This document shows positions 8,544-16,227 of a DNA stretch of 64,000 bases, in pieces. Both the position numbers and the translations under genes were made by a program. The DNA lies in the NCBI GenBank assembly GCA_900547785.1, contig URIB01000005.1, positions 1 through 64,000 of the forward strand. The letters run 5' to 3'. The notes beneath the pieces were generated by a model. The model saw only the letters and a program-made list of their open reading frames with translations. It had not been told where the DNA came from and searched no databases. Source of the stretch: an uncultured Dialister sp. GTDB taxonomy: Bacteria > Bacillota > Negativicutes > Veillonellales > Dialisteraceae. How positions within the stretch are numbered: the first letter of the stretch is position 1; the number at the start of each line of letters is the position of its first letter.

Positions 8544-9548
8544 ATGAAAAAAATGAAAAAAGCGGTTGCCGTTTTTATGGCAGTTTGCATGACGGCATGT
8601 GTAATCAGCGGTTGCGGCGGAGATGGAGTTTCCCAAACGGAGAAAAAATTACCGGAACGAACCGTCAAAATTAATTTTCCTACAGCAGGCGCATCAGGTG
8701 CTTTATATGCCGTGGGTGCGGCGGTGACTCACATGTGGACGACTTATGTGCCGGGCGTGCAGGCGAAAAGCCAGGCATCAGAGGGGGGCGTTGCCAATTT
8801 GCATATGGTGGCTGACGGAGAAGCGCAGGTGTCTGTTGCCATTTCCAGCAATGTAGAGGAATGCGTGAACGGTATTGGGAGTTTCAAGGATCATCCGTAC
8901 AAGGATTTGAAAGTCATCGCCGGTTTATATATGAATCCGAATCAGGTGGTGGTTACGGAACGGTCAGGCATTGAAAAGCTCTCGGATGCCAAAGGGAAGA
9001 GATTTGCCGTCGCGTCGGCAGGTTCTTCGGTATACAACGAGTGTGATGTCCATTTCACGACGGCAGGACTTCATTTCCCTGAGGATATCCAAGCGGAATA
9101 CATTGCATTCACCGATGCGGCAGATTTACTGCAGAACGGTTCGGTTGACGGGGCATGGGTGATGTCAGGCGCACCCGCTTCGGCAGTGACGCAGGCATTG
9201 GCGGCAGGCTGCCGTCTGGTGGATATGGATGAAGATTTGATTGGGCGTTTGAAAGAAAGATATCCTCGGTATGCCGCTTATACCATTCCGGCGGGAACGT
9301 ATCCGGGACAGAAAAAAGATGTCCGCACCTCGGCGGTAAAAATGGTCATGTTTACCCGGGGGGATTTGCCGGAAGAATTGGTGTACCGGCTGACAAAAGC
9401 ATTTTGGGAGCACATCGATGAATTGGGAGAAGTTCAGAAAAACTTAAAAGAACTCACCCCTGCAGAAGCTGTAAAAGATATCGGTGATTTGCCTTTTCAC
9501 CCGGGAGCGGTCAAGTATTATAAAGAAATCGGCGTGTGGAAATCATAG
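8544..9548 (+). CDS. TRAP transporter receptor, TAXI family lipoprotein
   Basis: The 334-residue precursor is the extracytoplasmic solute receptor partnering the permease just upstream. The start at 8544 is chosen because it begins a proper lipoprotein signal (basic start, hydrophobic core, ISGC lipobox); the open frame extends upstream to 8436 but would bury the signal and overlap the permease. TAXI features include the N-terminal TAGASGALYAVGAAV region, SEGGVANLHMVADGEAQ and FAVASAGSSVYN. A weak terminator follows the stop. Confidence 0.9.
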   Translation: MKKMKKAVAVFMAVCMTACVISGCGGDGVSQTEKKLPERTVKINFPTAGASGALYAVGAAVTHMWTTYVPGVQAKSQASEGGVANLHMVADGEAQVSVAISSNVEECVNGIGSFKDHPYKDLKVIAGLYMNPNQVVVTERSGIEKLSDAKGKRFAVASAGSSVYNECDVHFTTAGLHFPEDIQAEYIAFTDAADLLQNGSVDGAWVMSGAPASAVTQALAAGCRLVDMDEDLIGRLKERYPRYAAYTIPAGTYPGQKKDVRTSAVKMVMFTRGDLPEELVYRLTKAFWEHIDELGEVQKNLKELTPAEAVKDIGDLPFHPGAVKYYKEIGVWKS

Positions 9549-9554
9549 GCTTGC

Positions 9555-9586
9555 AAAAGGCAGTCCTTTCACGGCTGTCTTTTTTT
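9555..9586 (+). terminator. Rho-independent terminator after TAXI receptor
   Basis: AAGGCAG (9557-9563) pairs with CTGTCTT (9575-9581, one G-T pair) across an 11-base loop, with a run of seven T residues. Confidence 0.7.
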
Positions 9587-9653
9587 GTTTCGGAAATCAA
9601 AATAAAAGCCCTGTTGCTTATAAAAAACAAGAGCAAACAAATTTCTAATCACC

Positions 9654-9682
9654 TTGACAAGGAAAAAGGAATCAAGTAGAAT
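9654..9682 (+). promoter_or_regulatory. Promoter of the Phe T-box leader
   Basis: TTGACA (9654-9659), a 17-base spacer and TAGAAT (9677-9682). Transcription would start near 9690, leaving a ~350-base leader before the start codon at 10041. Confidence 0.8.
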
Positions 9683-9689
9683 GGTGACA

Positions 9690-10007
9690 ATACAAAAAAG
9701 TGCTGATGGAAAAAAGTACAAGTTCCGCTTCTGCCCAGAGAGCCGGTGTATGGTGAAAACCGGAGAGAAAAGAATTTGGAAGTTCTTTCCTGAACTGCTT
9801 CGCTGAAATGAAAGTAGGCGTTGCCGGAGTGGCTCCGTTAAAAAGCCGAGAGTTGATCTGATGAAATTAGGGTGGTACCACGGATATTCCGTCCCTTGGT
9901 ACTGCTTTTTTGTTTTATGAGCAAGATTTCTACTTTCACCGGATAAACAGGGTGGTACCGCGATGAGTCCCGTCGTCCCTTGCAGAAGCAGGGGACATTT
10001 TTTATAG
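9690..10007 (+). promoter_or_regulatory. T-box leader, predicted Phe (UUC) specifier, with two antiterminator/terminator modules
   Basis: A T-box RNA senses uncharged tRNA and lets transcription read through. Stem I features are AGUA (9716-9719), an AGAGAGCC bulge region, a GGUGAAAACCGG apical part, and GAA-G-UUC at 9779-9785 followed by UUUCCUGAAC. The other two T-boxes in this window read with the same GAA-N-codon rule as AUG ahead of metQ and AUC, so UUC (9783-9785, Phe) is the best reading here; UGG at 9777-9779 is an alternative. T-box core 1 is AGGGTGGTACCACGG (9869-9883) with a terminator hairpin and T run to 9911. Core 2 is AGGGTGGTACCGCG (9949-9962), with a 9-bp terminator (9975-9983 with 9988-9996) and T run. 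Only 37 bases separate the two modules, too few for a second specifier stem. Confidence 0.88.
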
Positions 10008-10040
10008 AATTTTCAGTGATAAAGAAAGAAGGGATGAGAA

Positions 10041-11030
10041 ATGAAAGTATGGATGAAATGGGTGTTGGCGGCCGGTATTTTGGGAACGGCGGCGGTGACG
10101 GCAAGCTGCGGCGGTACGGAAAAGGCGGATAGCGGAGAAAAAGGAAAATTGAAAATCGGGGTGGTGCAGATCATGCAGCATGCTTCTCTCGATTTAGCCA
10201 ACAAGGGATTCATCGACGGTTTGAAAGAGCGGGGCTATGATGAGAGTAAAGTTGTTTTCGATCAGCAGAATGCCCAGGGGGATCAGTCGAATCTCCGGAG
10301 TATTACGGCACGGTTCAAAAATGAAAAGCCCGTTCTGATTTGTGCCGTTGCAACGCCGGCGGCGCAAGCGGTTGCCAATGAAATCAAAGAAATTCCTATC
10401 GTAGCGACAGCGGTGACCGATTTCGTTTCCGCCAGACTGGTCAAAAGTAACGAGGCGCCCGGAGGAAATGTAACCGGCGTGAGTGATTTGACACCGGTGG
10501 ATGTCCAGCTGGAGTTGGGGAAAAAACTCGTGCCCGGTGCAAAACGGGTGGGACTGATGTATTGCTCCAGCGAGGTGAACAGCGAGATACAGGCGGCTAT
10601 GGTAAAAGCGTATTGCCGTGATCATCAGTTGGAAGTTGTGGAACGGACGGTCAACAGTGTAAATGATATCCAGCAGGTGGCGGAGTCTTTGGTGGGTGCT
10701 TGTGATTTTATTTATGTTCCCACCGACAATGTGATTGCTTCTTCGATCCCTACTCTTGTAAAAGTGACGGACGCGGCTAACATTCCCGTGATTGCCGGGG
10801 CGGGCAGCATGGCGAAAGACGGCGCGCTGGCAGCCATATCGGTCGACTATTACACATTGGGAAAGCAGACGGGCCGTTTGGCGGCAGATATCCTTGACGG
10901 GAAAGTGACGGCGGAAAAAGCGCCGGTGGAGCATCAAACGGAATACACGATGATTATCAATGAAAAAAGCAGAGAGAATTTGGGAATACAGATTTCTGAA
11001 GAACTTATGAAATCGGCGGAAAAGGTATAA
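10041..11030 (+). CDS. ABC transporter substrate-binding lipoprotein, TrpX-like (PF04392 type)
   Basis: The 329-residue precursor has a lipoprotein signal (VTASC lipobox near residue 22) and the two-lobed binding fold of the ABC_sub_bind/TrpX group: KIGVVQIMQHASLDLANKGF, ATPAAQAVANE, GVSDLTPVDVQLELGKKLVPGAKRVGLMYCSSEVNS, YVPTDNVIASSIPTL. In streptococci and clostridia such proteins serve aromatic amino-acid uptake and are often controlled by T-boxes; the T-box here predicts Phe. Permease and ATPase genes normally follow, but here a terminator and then yggS come next, so this is an orphan receptor or shares a permease encoded elsewhere. Confidence 0.88.
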   Translation: MKVWMKWVLAAGILGTAAVTASCGGTEKADSGEKGKLKIGVVQIMQHASLDLANKGFIDGLKERGYDESKVVFDQQNAQGDQSNLRSITARFKNEKPVLICAVATPAAQAVANEIKEIPIVATAVTDFVSARLVKSNEAPGGNVTGVSDLTPVDVQLELGKKLVPGAKRVGLMYCSSEVNSEIQAAMVKAYCRDHQLEVVERTVNSVNDIQQVAESLVGACDFIYVPTDNVIASSIPTLVKVTDAANIPVIAGAGSMAKDGALAAISVDYYTLGKQTGRLAADILDGKVTAEKAPVEHQTEYTMIINEKSRENLGIQISEELMKSAEKV

Positions 11031-11056
11031 ATAAATATTTCCTTTTCAAAAAGACA

Positions 11057-11099
11057 AAAGAAAAGAACGTGTTTAAACGACTCGTTCTTTTCTTTTTTT
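11057..11099 (+). terminator. Strong rho-independent terminator
   Basis: AAAGAAAAGAACG (11057-11069) pairs with CGTTCTTTTCTTT (11083-11095), 13 bp, followed by T residues. Confidence 0.9.
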
Positions 11100-11205
11100 G
11101 TGAACGCTTTCCGAAAAATAAGCGATACAGTCATGTTATTCGGCAAATGGCTATGATATAATAAATGATGATTATATCTTTTGTTTTTATAGAAAGGGTG
11201 GCAAA

Positions 11206-11904
11206 GTGTCGGACATCAGCGATAGGCTGCAAGAAGTGGAACATCGTATAGAAGCGGCGCGGAAGCGGTCGCCTTATGGGCAGAACGTGGTTCTGGTGGC
11301 CGTGACAAAATTCCATCCTTTGGAACATATGGAAGAGGTTCTCCGTTTGGGTGTTGCTCATGTAGGAGAAAACCGTGTGCAGGAAATGGAGGAGAAGCAT
11401 GAAAGACTGACACGTCCTGCGGTATGGCATTTACAGGGGCATCTTCAAAAGAATAAAGTAAAAAAAGCGGTGGCTTTGGCGGATTTGATCCAATCTGTCG
11501 ATTCCGTTGGAATTTTAAAAGAAATTGATAAAAGAGCGGGACAGGTGGGGAAAAAACAGGATATTCTCCTGGAATTTAATATTTCCGGAGAAGAAAGCAA
11601 ATACGGATTATCCCCCGGGGAACTTGCCTCCATTGTGGAATTTGCAAAGGAATGTTCCCATGTGTCCGTGAAGGGGCTGATGTGCATGGCGCCTTTGGAA
11701 GAGGATGTGGAAAAAACGCGTCCTGTTTTCAAAAAAGCACATGCTTTATGGGAAGAACTGAAAACGTATTTTCCAAAAGATCAGGTTTCTATTTTGTCCA
11801 TGGGCATGACCCGGGACTTTGAAATAGCAATAGAAGAAGGCGCGACAATGGTTCGCGTGGGTACCGCCATTTTCGGTGCCAGACAGAAGGGAGAAGAAAA
11901 ATGA
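11206..11904 (+). CDS. yggS: YggS-family pyridoxal phosphate homeostasis protein
   Basis: The 232-residue cytosolic protein is of the PLP-binding barrel type (YggS/PROSC) that keeps pyridoxal phosphate balanced. VAVTKFHP carries the PLP-lysine, and GENRVQE, WHLQGHLQKNKVK and LSMGMTRDFEIAIEEGATMVRVGTAIFG are family motifs. The start is a GTG at 11206 after AAAGGGTGG. It opens the division cluster and overlaps sepF by four bases (ATGA), so the two are translationally coupled. Confidence 0.93.
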   Translation: MSDISDRLQEVEHRIEAARKRSPYGQNVVLVAVTKFHPLEHMEEVLRLGVAHVGENRVQEMEEKHERLTRPAVWHLQGHLQKNKVKKAVALADLIQSVDSVGILKEIDKRAGQVGKKQDILLEFNISGEESKYGLSPGELASIVEFAKECSHVSVKGLMCMAPLEEDVEKTRPVFKKAHALWEELKTYFPKDQVSILSMGMTRDFEIAIEEGATMVRVGTAIFGARQKGEEK

Positions 11905-12359
11905 GCTTACTTGATAAATTTAAGGAACAATTCGCACCAAGAGATGATGAATATGAGGATGAATACGAGGAAGAGGAAACTGTAGATCCGGCAGCTCCCG
12001 TTCCGCCGAAACCTTATGTGCCGGCGGCAGGCCGGGGGACAGCAACCCGTCAGGCAAAGCCGTACACCATGGTGGTTGTCAATCCGAAAAATTACCAGGA
12101 TGCGGAAAAGATAGGAGATCATCTGAAATCCGCTCATCCGGTAGTGATGAATATGGAAAAAACGGATTTGGACGAAGCACAGCGGATTGTCGATTTCGTA
12201 CAGGGTATCATGTATGCATTGGACGGACGGATTGACCGGATTTCCGAAAATATTTATCTTTGTGCTCCCAATAATATGAGCGTTTCTAAAGAAAACTTTG
12301 CAGCATTCCCCGAAGCTGCGGCTCCGGCTTGGGAAACAAAAGCTCCTACCGGTGAATAA
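11901..12359 (+). CDS. sepF: Cell division protein SepF
   Basis: The 152-residue protein anchors FtsZ to the membrane. An N-terminal amphipathic segment (MSLLDKFKEQFA) precedes an acidic, proline-rich linker. The SepF domain runs from about residue 55: YTMVVVNPKNYQDAEKIGDHL, PVVMNMEKTDLDEAQRIVDFVQGIMYALDGRIDRISENIYLCAPNN. All the usual family positions are present, so this copy is the likely housekeeping SepF. It overlaps yggS by ATGA and abuts a second SepF-like gene with no gap. Confidence 0.94.
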   Translation: MSLLDKFKEQFAPRDDEYEDEYEEEETVDPAAPVPPKPYVPAAGRGTATRQAKPYTMVVVNPKNYQDAEKIGDHLKSAHPVVMNMEKTDLDEAQRIVDFVQGIMYALDGRIDRISENIYLCAPNNMSVSKENFAAFPEAAAPAWETKAPTGE

Positions 12360-12797
12360 ATGTCTTTTTTTTCAAAAATGGAGGAAAGGCTGAGCCGTTT
12401 TTTCACGGAAGAATATAAGGAAGAAGAAACCGGGCCGGAAGAACTCAATGGCGGCGGACGAACAGAGGACAGCCGTTACGGAGCCGATGTGCCGGCGAGA
12501 GCTGTCCGTCCTTTGGATTCCGTAATCATTACGCCCCGTTCTTACGGTGATGCCAGAAGAGCGGCGGATGCTATGGAAAAAGGTAAGATTGTTATAGTCG
12601 TACTGGAAGATTCCATAGAAGACGGAAGTGCAGGCCGCTTTGTTGATTTCATGAGCGGTGCTGTTTATTTGGCAAAAGGGCAGGCAAAACTTTTGGAAGA
12701 ACGGGTTTTAATTTGCACTCCGCCGTCGGTTTATTTGGAAACGGATCGTCTGGTTCATTTAGAGGGCGTGCCGGTCTGGAAAGGATCGTTTGCATGA
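12360..12797 (+). CDS. Second, divergent SepF-like protein
   Basis: The 145-residue protein begins with an amphipathic membrane-targeting-like helix (MSFFSKMEERLSRFF), then an acidic linker and a SepF-fold domain: DSVIITPRSYGDARRAADAMEKGKIVIVVLED, RFVDFMSGAVYLAKGQAKLLEERVLICTPPSVYLE. It aligns end to end with the gene before it but has lost several consensus residues (for example PVVMNM becomes IVIVVL and YALDG becomes YLAKG). The ATG directly follows the stop of sepF, and its own stop overlaps the proC start. It is probably a tandem duplicate that has specialised; a distinct division role is inference. Confidence 0.85.
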   Translation: MSFFSKMEERLSRFFTEEYKEEETGPEELNGGGRTEDSRYGADVPARAVRPLDSVIITPRSYGDARRAADAMEKGKIVIVVLEDSIEDGSAGRFVDFMSGAVYLAKGQAKLLEERVLICTPPSVYLETDRLVHLEGVPVWKGSFA

Positions 12798-13591
12798 AAG
12801 TATATATAATCGGTTGCGGCGCTATGGGCGGAGCGATTCTTTCCGGCTGTCTTGCTGAAGGAATCTGGAAAAAAGAAGAGGTATTTCTGAAAGAACATTC
12901 CATAGAAGCGAGCCGTCAAAAAGCGGAACTTTACGGAGTGAACGTTTCGGAAAAACCGGAAGATATTTCTTCGGCGGATTTGGTGCTTTTGGCGGTAAAG
13001 CCTGCCGTGATACCCGAGGTACTTAAAGAAATAGCACCGTTTCACCCCCAAAAAGTGATTTCCATAGCCGCCGCCGTTACGGTAGATACTTTGGAAGCGG
13101 TACTTCCCGAAAAAACGGAAGTGATTCGTGTCATGCCGAATACACCGGCTTCCGTGGGAGCAGGAATGACCGCTATAACGGCGGGACATTTTGCAACGAA
13201 GAAATTTCTTGAAGAAACGGAAACTATATTTTCCGCCTTGGGAAAAACAGCGGTGGTTTCAGAGAGAGAACTTGACGAACTGGGCGCTCTTTCCGGAGCG
13301 GGACCGGGCTATGCTTTCGTGATGATAGATGCGTTATCCGATGCGGGGGTGCGGGCCGGCCTTCCGAGAAAACTGGCTACTGAAGCGGCGGCGCAAACAC
13401 TCTACGGAGCTGCTAAAATGGTTTTGGAAACCGGAAAACATCCCGGAGAGCTTCGTGACATGGTGACGAGTCCGGGTGGAACGACCATGGCCGGCATTTA
13501 TGCTATGGAGAAGGCGGGAATCCGGGGGATTCTGATGGACGCCGTGACAGCCGCCTTGGCTAAATCCGATGAAATGAGTAAAAAGGAATGA
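12794..13591 (+). CDS. proC: Pyrroline-5-carboxylate reductase
   Basis: The 265-residue enzyme makes proline from pyrroline-5-carboxylate with NAD(P)H. It shows the Rossmann start YIIGCGAMGGAILSG, VKPAVIPEVL, VIRVMPNTPASVGAGMTA and the C-terminal ALSGAGPGYAFVMIDAL with TSPGGTTMAG. The ATG at 12794 overlaps the preceding stop (ATGA); the frame is open further upstream but that part lies inside sepF-2. It overlaps ylmH by four bases. proC inside the sepF-divIVA cluster is seen in several Firmicutes. Confidence 0.95.
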   Translation: MKVYIIGCGAMGGAILSGCLAEGIWKKEEVFLKEHSIEASRQKAELYGVNVSEKPEDISSADLVLLAVKPAVIPEVLKEIAPFHPQKVISIAAAVTVDTLEAVLPEKTEVIRVMPNTPASVGAGMTAITAGHFATKKFLEETETIFSALGKTAVVSERELDELGALSGAGPGYAFVMIDALSDAGVRAGLPRKLATEAAAQTLYGAAKMVLETGKHPGELRDMVTSPGGTTMAGIYAMEKAGIRGILMDAVTAALAKSDEMSKKE

Positions 13592-14379
13592 AAGATAAAG
13601 AAAAAATTCTCCGTTACTTTGCCGCTACGGGAGAAGAAGCAAAGGATATGGCAATCCGCCTGCTGGATATAGCCGATTCGGCAGATCGGGGACGTCCCTT
13701 TGCGGTAGGTCCCTTTATGTCGCCCTTTGCCGCACAGGTGGGGCAGACTATTGCGGCGCATATGAATACGGTGACGGTGAAAATATCCGGCGGGTATCAT
13801 GAAGCGGAGCGGATCCGTGTCGCTTTTCTCCGTGATGACTATGAAGGACCGGTCGATTTCGGAATGACGGCGCTTTCCGTATCGTGGGATGACAGATACC
13901 GTCTGATTGGACACCGTGACGTACTCGGCTCTCTGATGGGCCTAGGAATCGAACGCTCCGTATTGGGAGATATCCTGATGCAGGGGGCGGGTTGCCAAAT
14001 TGTTGCCGATGCAGGAATTGCAGAATGGCTTGTGCAAAATTTTGTAAAAGTAGCCATGGTTCCTGTCCATGTAGAAGAAATGCCGCTGTCAGAACTGACA
14101 CCACCGGTCAAAACACCGAAAGAAGTACGGGCGACCGTCGCGTCTCTCCGTTTAGATGCGGTAGGAGCGGCAGGATTTGGTATTTCCCGCAATAAAATGG
14201 TACAATGCGTAGAGAATCAAAGAACGGAAGTGAATTGGCAGATGGCTAAAAGTGCTTCCCAAGCCGTGAAAGTAGGAGATGTGATTTCTATCCGCGGCAG
14301 AGGCCGTATGGAAATTAAAGAAATGACCGGGGTCAGCCGGAAAGGAAGAATCGGTCTTCTCATTCACCGATATAAATAA
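13588..14379 (+). CDS. ylmH: YlmH-type S4-domain RNA-binding protein
   Basis: The 263-residue protein has the YlmH N-terminal domain (RIAFL-like region RIRVAFLRDDYEG, LMGLGIERSVLGDILM, GCQIVADAGIAEWLVQNF) and a C-terminal S4 RNA-binding domain (VATVASLRLDAVGAAGFGISR, VNWQMAKSASQAVKVGDVISIRGRGRM). YlmH homologues bind ribosomal complexes and act in rescue of stalled ribosomes. The ATG overlaps the proC stop, and divIVA follows 20 bases on. Confidence 0.92.
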   Translation: MKDKEKILRYFAATGEEAKDMAIRLLDIADSADRGRPFAVGPFMSPFAAQVGQTIAAHMNTVTVKISGGYHEAERIRVAFLRDDYEGPVDFGMTALSVSWDDRYRLIGHRDVLGSLMGLGIERSVLGDILMQGAGCQIVADAGIAEWLVQNFVKVAMVPVHVEEMPLSELTPPVKTPKEVRATVASLRLDAVGAAGFGISRNKMVQCVENQRTEVNWQMAKSASQAVKVGDVISIRGRGRMEIKEMTGVSRKGRIGLLIHRYK

Positions 14380-14399
14380 ATACTATAGGAGGGGAATCT

Positions 14400-15020
14400 A
14401 TGATCACACCGATGGATATCCATAACAAAACATTTTCCCGCGGACTGCGCGGTTACAGCCAGGAAGAGGTGGACGCCTTTTTGGAAGAGCTTGCCGGTGA
14501 TTATGAACGTATTTATCGTGAACACCGTGAAATGGAAGAAGAAATGGACACGATTCGTACCAAGCTCCGCAACTATGAAAAAATGGAAGCCACAATGTCT
14601 ACCACACTGGTTATGGCACAGGAAACGGCGGAGAATGTAAAAAAGAACGCATTGAAAGAAGCGGATTTGGCCATTCGTGAAGCAAGAAATTCAGCCCATA
14701 AAATTTTGGAAGAAGCAGAACAGGCAAAAGCGAAATTAAAATCCGATCTCCTCAAAGCAGAAGCGGATATGAGTGTATATATCGAAAAAGTGCTGGCTAA
14801 TCTGAAATCAGCGACACTTCTTGTAGAATCCGCAAAAAATACAGCCATGCCTGCTATTGTAAAAGAAGCGGAAGCGGAAGAAAAAAAGGAAGAAATTCCA
14901 ATAGAAGTTGCCGATGACCGTTCAGCCGATTTATTTGAAAAAGAAGAAGGTTCCGATTTTTCTGAAGAGGCGGTCGGTGAATCCGGTAGGGCTATAGAGG
15001 AAAAGGAAACGGAAGAATAA
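14400..15020 (+). CDS. divIVA: DivIVA-family cell-pole and septum protein
   Basis: The 206-residue protein has the conserved N-terminal lipid-binding segment (MITPMDIHNKTFSRGLRGYSQEEVDAFLEEL) and a long coiled coil to about residue 150, then an acidic disordered tail rich in Glu. DivIVA marks curved membrane at septa and poles. TAGGAGGGG precedes the ATG. It is the last gene of the yggS-to-divIVA operon and is followed by a terminator. Confidence 0.94.
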   Translation: MITPMDIHNKTFSRGLRGYSQEEVDAFLEELAGDYERIYREHREMEEEMDTIRTKLRNYEKMEATMSTTLVMAQETAENVKKNALKEADLAIREARNSAHKILEEAEQAKAKLKSDLLKAEADMSVYIEKVLANLKSATLLVESAKNTAMPAIVKEAEAEEKKEEIPIEVADDRSADLFEKEEGSDFSEEAVGESGRAIEEKETEE

Positions 15021-15038
15021 ATAGAAAATTTCCATAAG

Positions 15039-15069
15039 AAAAGAGACCGTCAGGAGGGTCTCTTTTTTA
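15039..15069 (+). terminator. Rho-independent terminator of the division operon
   Basis: AAAAGAGACC (15039-15048) pairs with GGTCTCTTTT (15057-15066), with T residues. Confidence 0.9.
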
Positions 15070-15074
15070 CATGC

Positions 15075-15106
15075 AAAACTCCGTTTGATTGCAGACGGAG
15101 TTTTTT
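15075..15106 (-). terminator. Terminator between converging genes, working for the minus-strand dehydrogenase
   Basis: AAAACTCCGT (15075-15084) pairs with ACGGAGTTTT (15095-15104). T runs occur on both strands, so it can act in either direction. Confidence 0.85.
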
Positions 15107-15125
15107 ATTGTGTTTTATATTTCAT

Positions 15126-16178
15126 TCAGCCCAGTTTTTCCAAATCTTCAATGGCGTTGAGGATTTTTTCTTCAGTGACGGGATAGGGAACTTTTTTCAA
15201 ATCCGGTTTGGAAACCGCATTTTTGACAAGCAGAGCGGCATCTTTTAAGCCGATATCTTTCAATTTATGGGGAAGGCCGGTATCTTTGCAGAATTGGTAG
15301 AGCTTATCTCTTTCTTCCGTCTGTCCGTCCATGGTGAGGAGTACGAGAACGCCCCATACGACGACGGCGCCGTGGAGATGGGTGCCTTCATGAGGGGTTC
15401 CGGTGTGACTGTTGTAAAGGGCATGGGCCAGACTGGAATTGTAATCTTCCGGAACGAGATTGGAAATGATGCCGGTGGAAAAAATAATATTTTGTGTTAC
15501 ATAGTCCAAAGCGGGACCGACTTTTTTCCGCTTTACCGATTTAAGGGCTTCTTTTCCGTATTTCAATAATCCGGCGGAACAGTTTTTGGCAAGCTGGACG
15601 CCCAGACTTCTTGCGTAAGTCAGTTCATCGCCGCGGGAGGAAAATTCGACTTCATACTGTTTGGAAAGAGCATCACCGATGCCTGCCCAGACATATTCCA
15701 CAGGCGCTTCGGCAATAATTTGCGTGTTGATAAAGGTGTGGAAGGCCGGGCGGTTTCTGTACCAGACGGAACGAAATGCATGGTTCGGATAATAGTAGGC
15801 GCCGACAGCCGTCACGGGAGCACAGTTGGAAGCTAACGTCGGGAATGTAAAGACCGGTTTATTCATGTCTCCGGCTGTCTTTTTTACTGTATCCACAGCC
15901 CGTCCGCCACCGACAGCAAAAATCATATCCGCGTCCTGTACTTCTTTGAGGCGGGTCAGAGCCTCCGCATTTTCATAAGTGGCATCATCGCCGTAGTAAA
16001 AAGAACCGGTCAGTTCCAATTTTCCCTTGCATGCTTCGGTGAGAAGCGGCTCTGCGGCAGCGCGGGATTTATTTCCGCCGATGACAACCGCCTTTTTTCC
16101 GAAATAGCCGCAAACTTCAGGCACCGCTTCATAAGCATCCGTTCCGATTGTGTAACTCGGTAAAAATTGATTTTCCAT
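15126..16178 (-). CDS. Iron-containing alcohol dehydrogenase family protein (glycerol dehydrogenase-like)
   Basis: The 350-residue cytosolic oxidoreductase belongs to the GldA-like branch of family III dehydrogenases. It shows IFAVGGGRAVDTVKKTA (NAD-binding GGG), FTFPTLASNCAPVTAVG, and the metal ligands Asp in GIGDALSKQYE and His in SLAHALYNSH and HEGTHLHGAVV. AAGAAGGA precedes the ATG. It is the second gene after a BASS-family transporter (49-base gap) under a predicted Ile T-box, so reduction of a branched-chain keto or hydroxy acid is a plausible but unproven role; glycerol as substrate is not supported by context. Confidence 0.87.
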   Translation of the reverse strand: MENQFLPSYTIGTDAYEAVPEVCGYFGKKAVVIGGNKSRAAAEPLLTEACKGKLELTGSFYYGDDATYENAEALTRLKEVQDADMIFAVGGGRAVDTVKKTAGDMNKPVFTFPTLASNCAPVTAVGAYYYPNHAFRSVWYRNRPAFHTFINTQIIAEAPVEYVWAGIGDALSKQYEVEFSSRGDELTYARSLGVQLAKNCSAGLLKYGKEALKSVKRKKVGPALDYVTQNIIFSTGIISNLVPEDYNSSLAHALYNSHTGTPHEGTHLHGAVVVWGVLVLLTMDGQTEERDKLYQFCKDTGLPHKLKDIGLKDAALLVKNAVSKPDLKKVPYPVTEEKILNAIEDLEKLG

Positions 16179-16227
16179 AATAAATTCCTTCTTTCTAAAA
16201 AATAACCGGGTAAGAAATAATAAACTG

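Noticed and set aside
9777..9779. UGG (Trp) as specifier of the first T-box
   Set aside because: It does not follow the GAA-N-codon spacing that gives AUG for metQ; UUC does. Kept as an alternative only.
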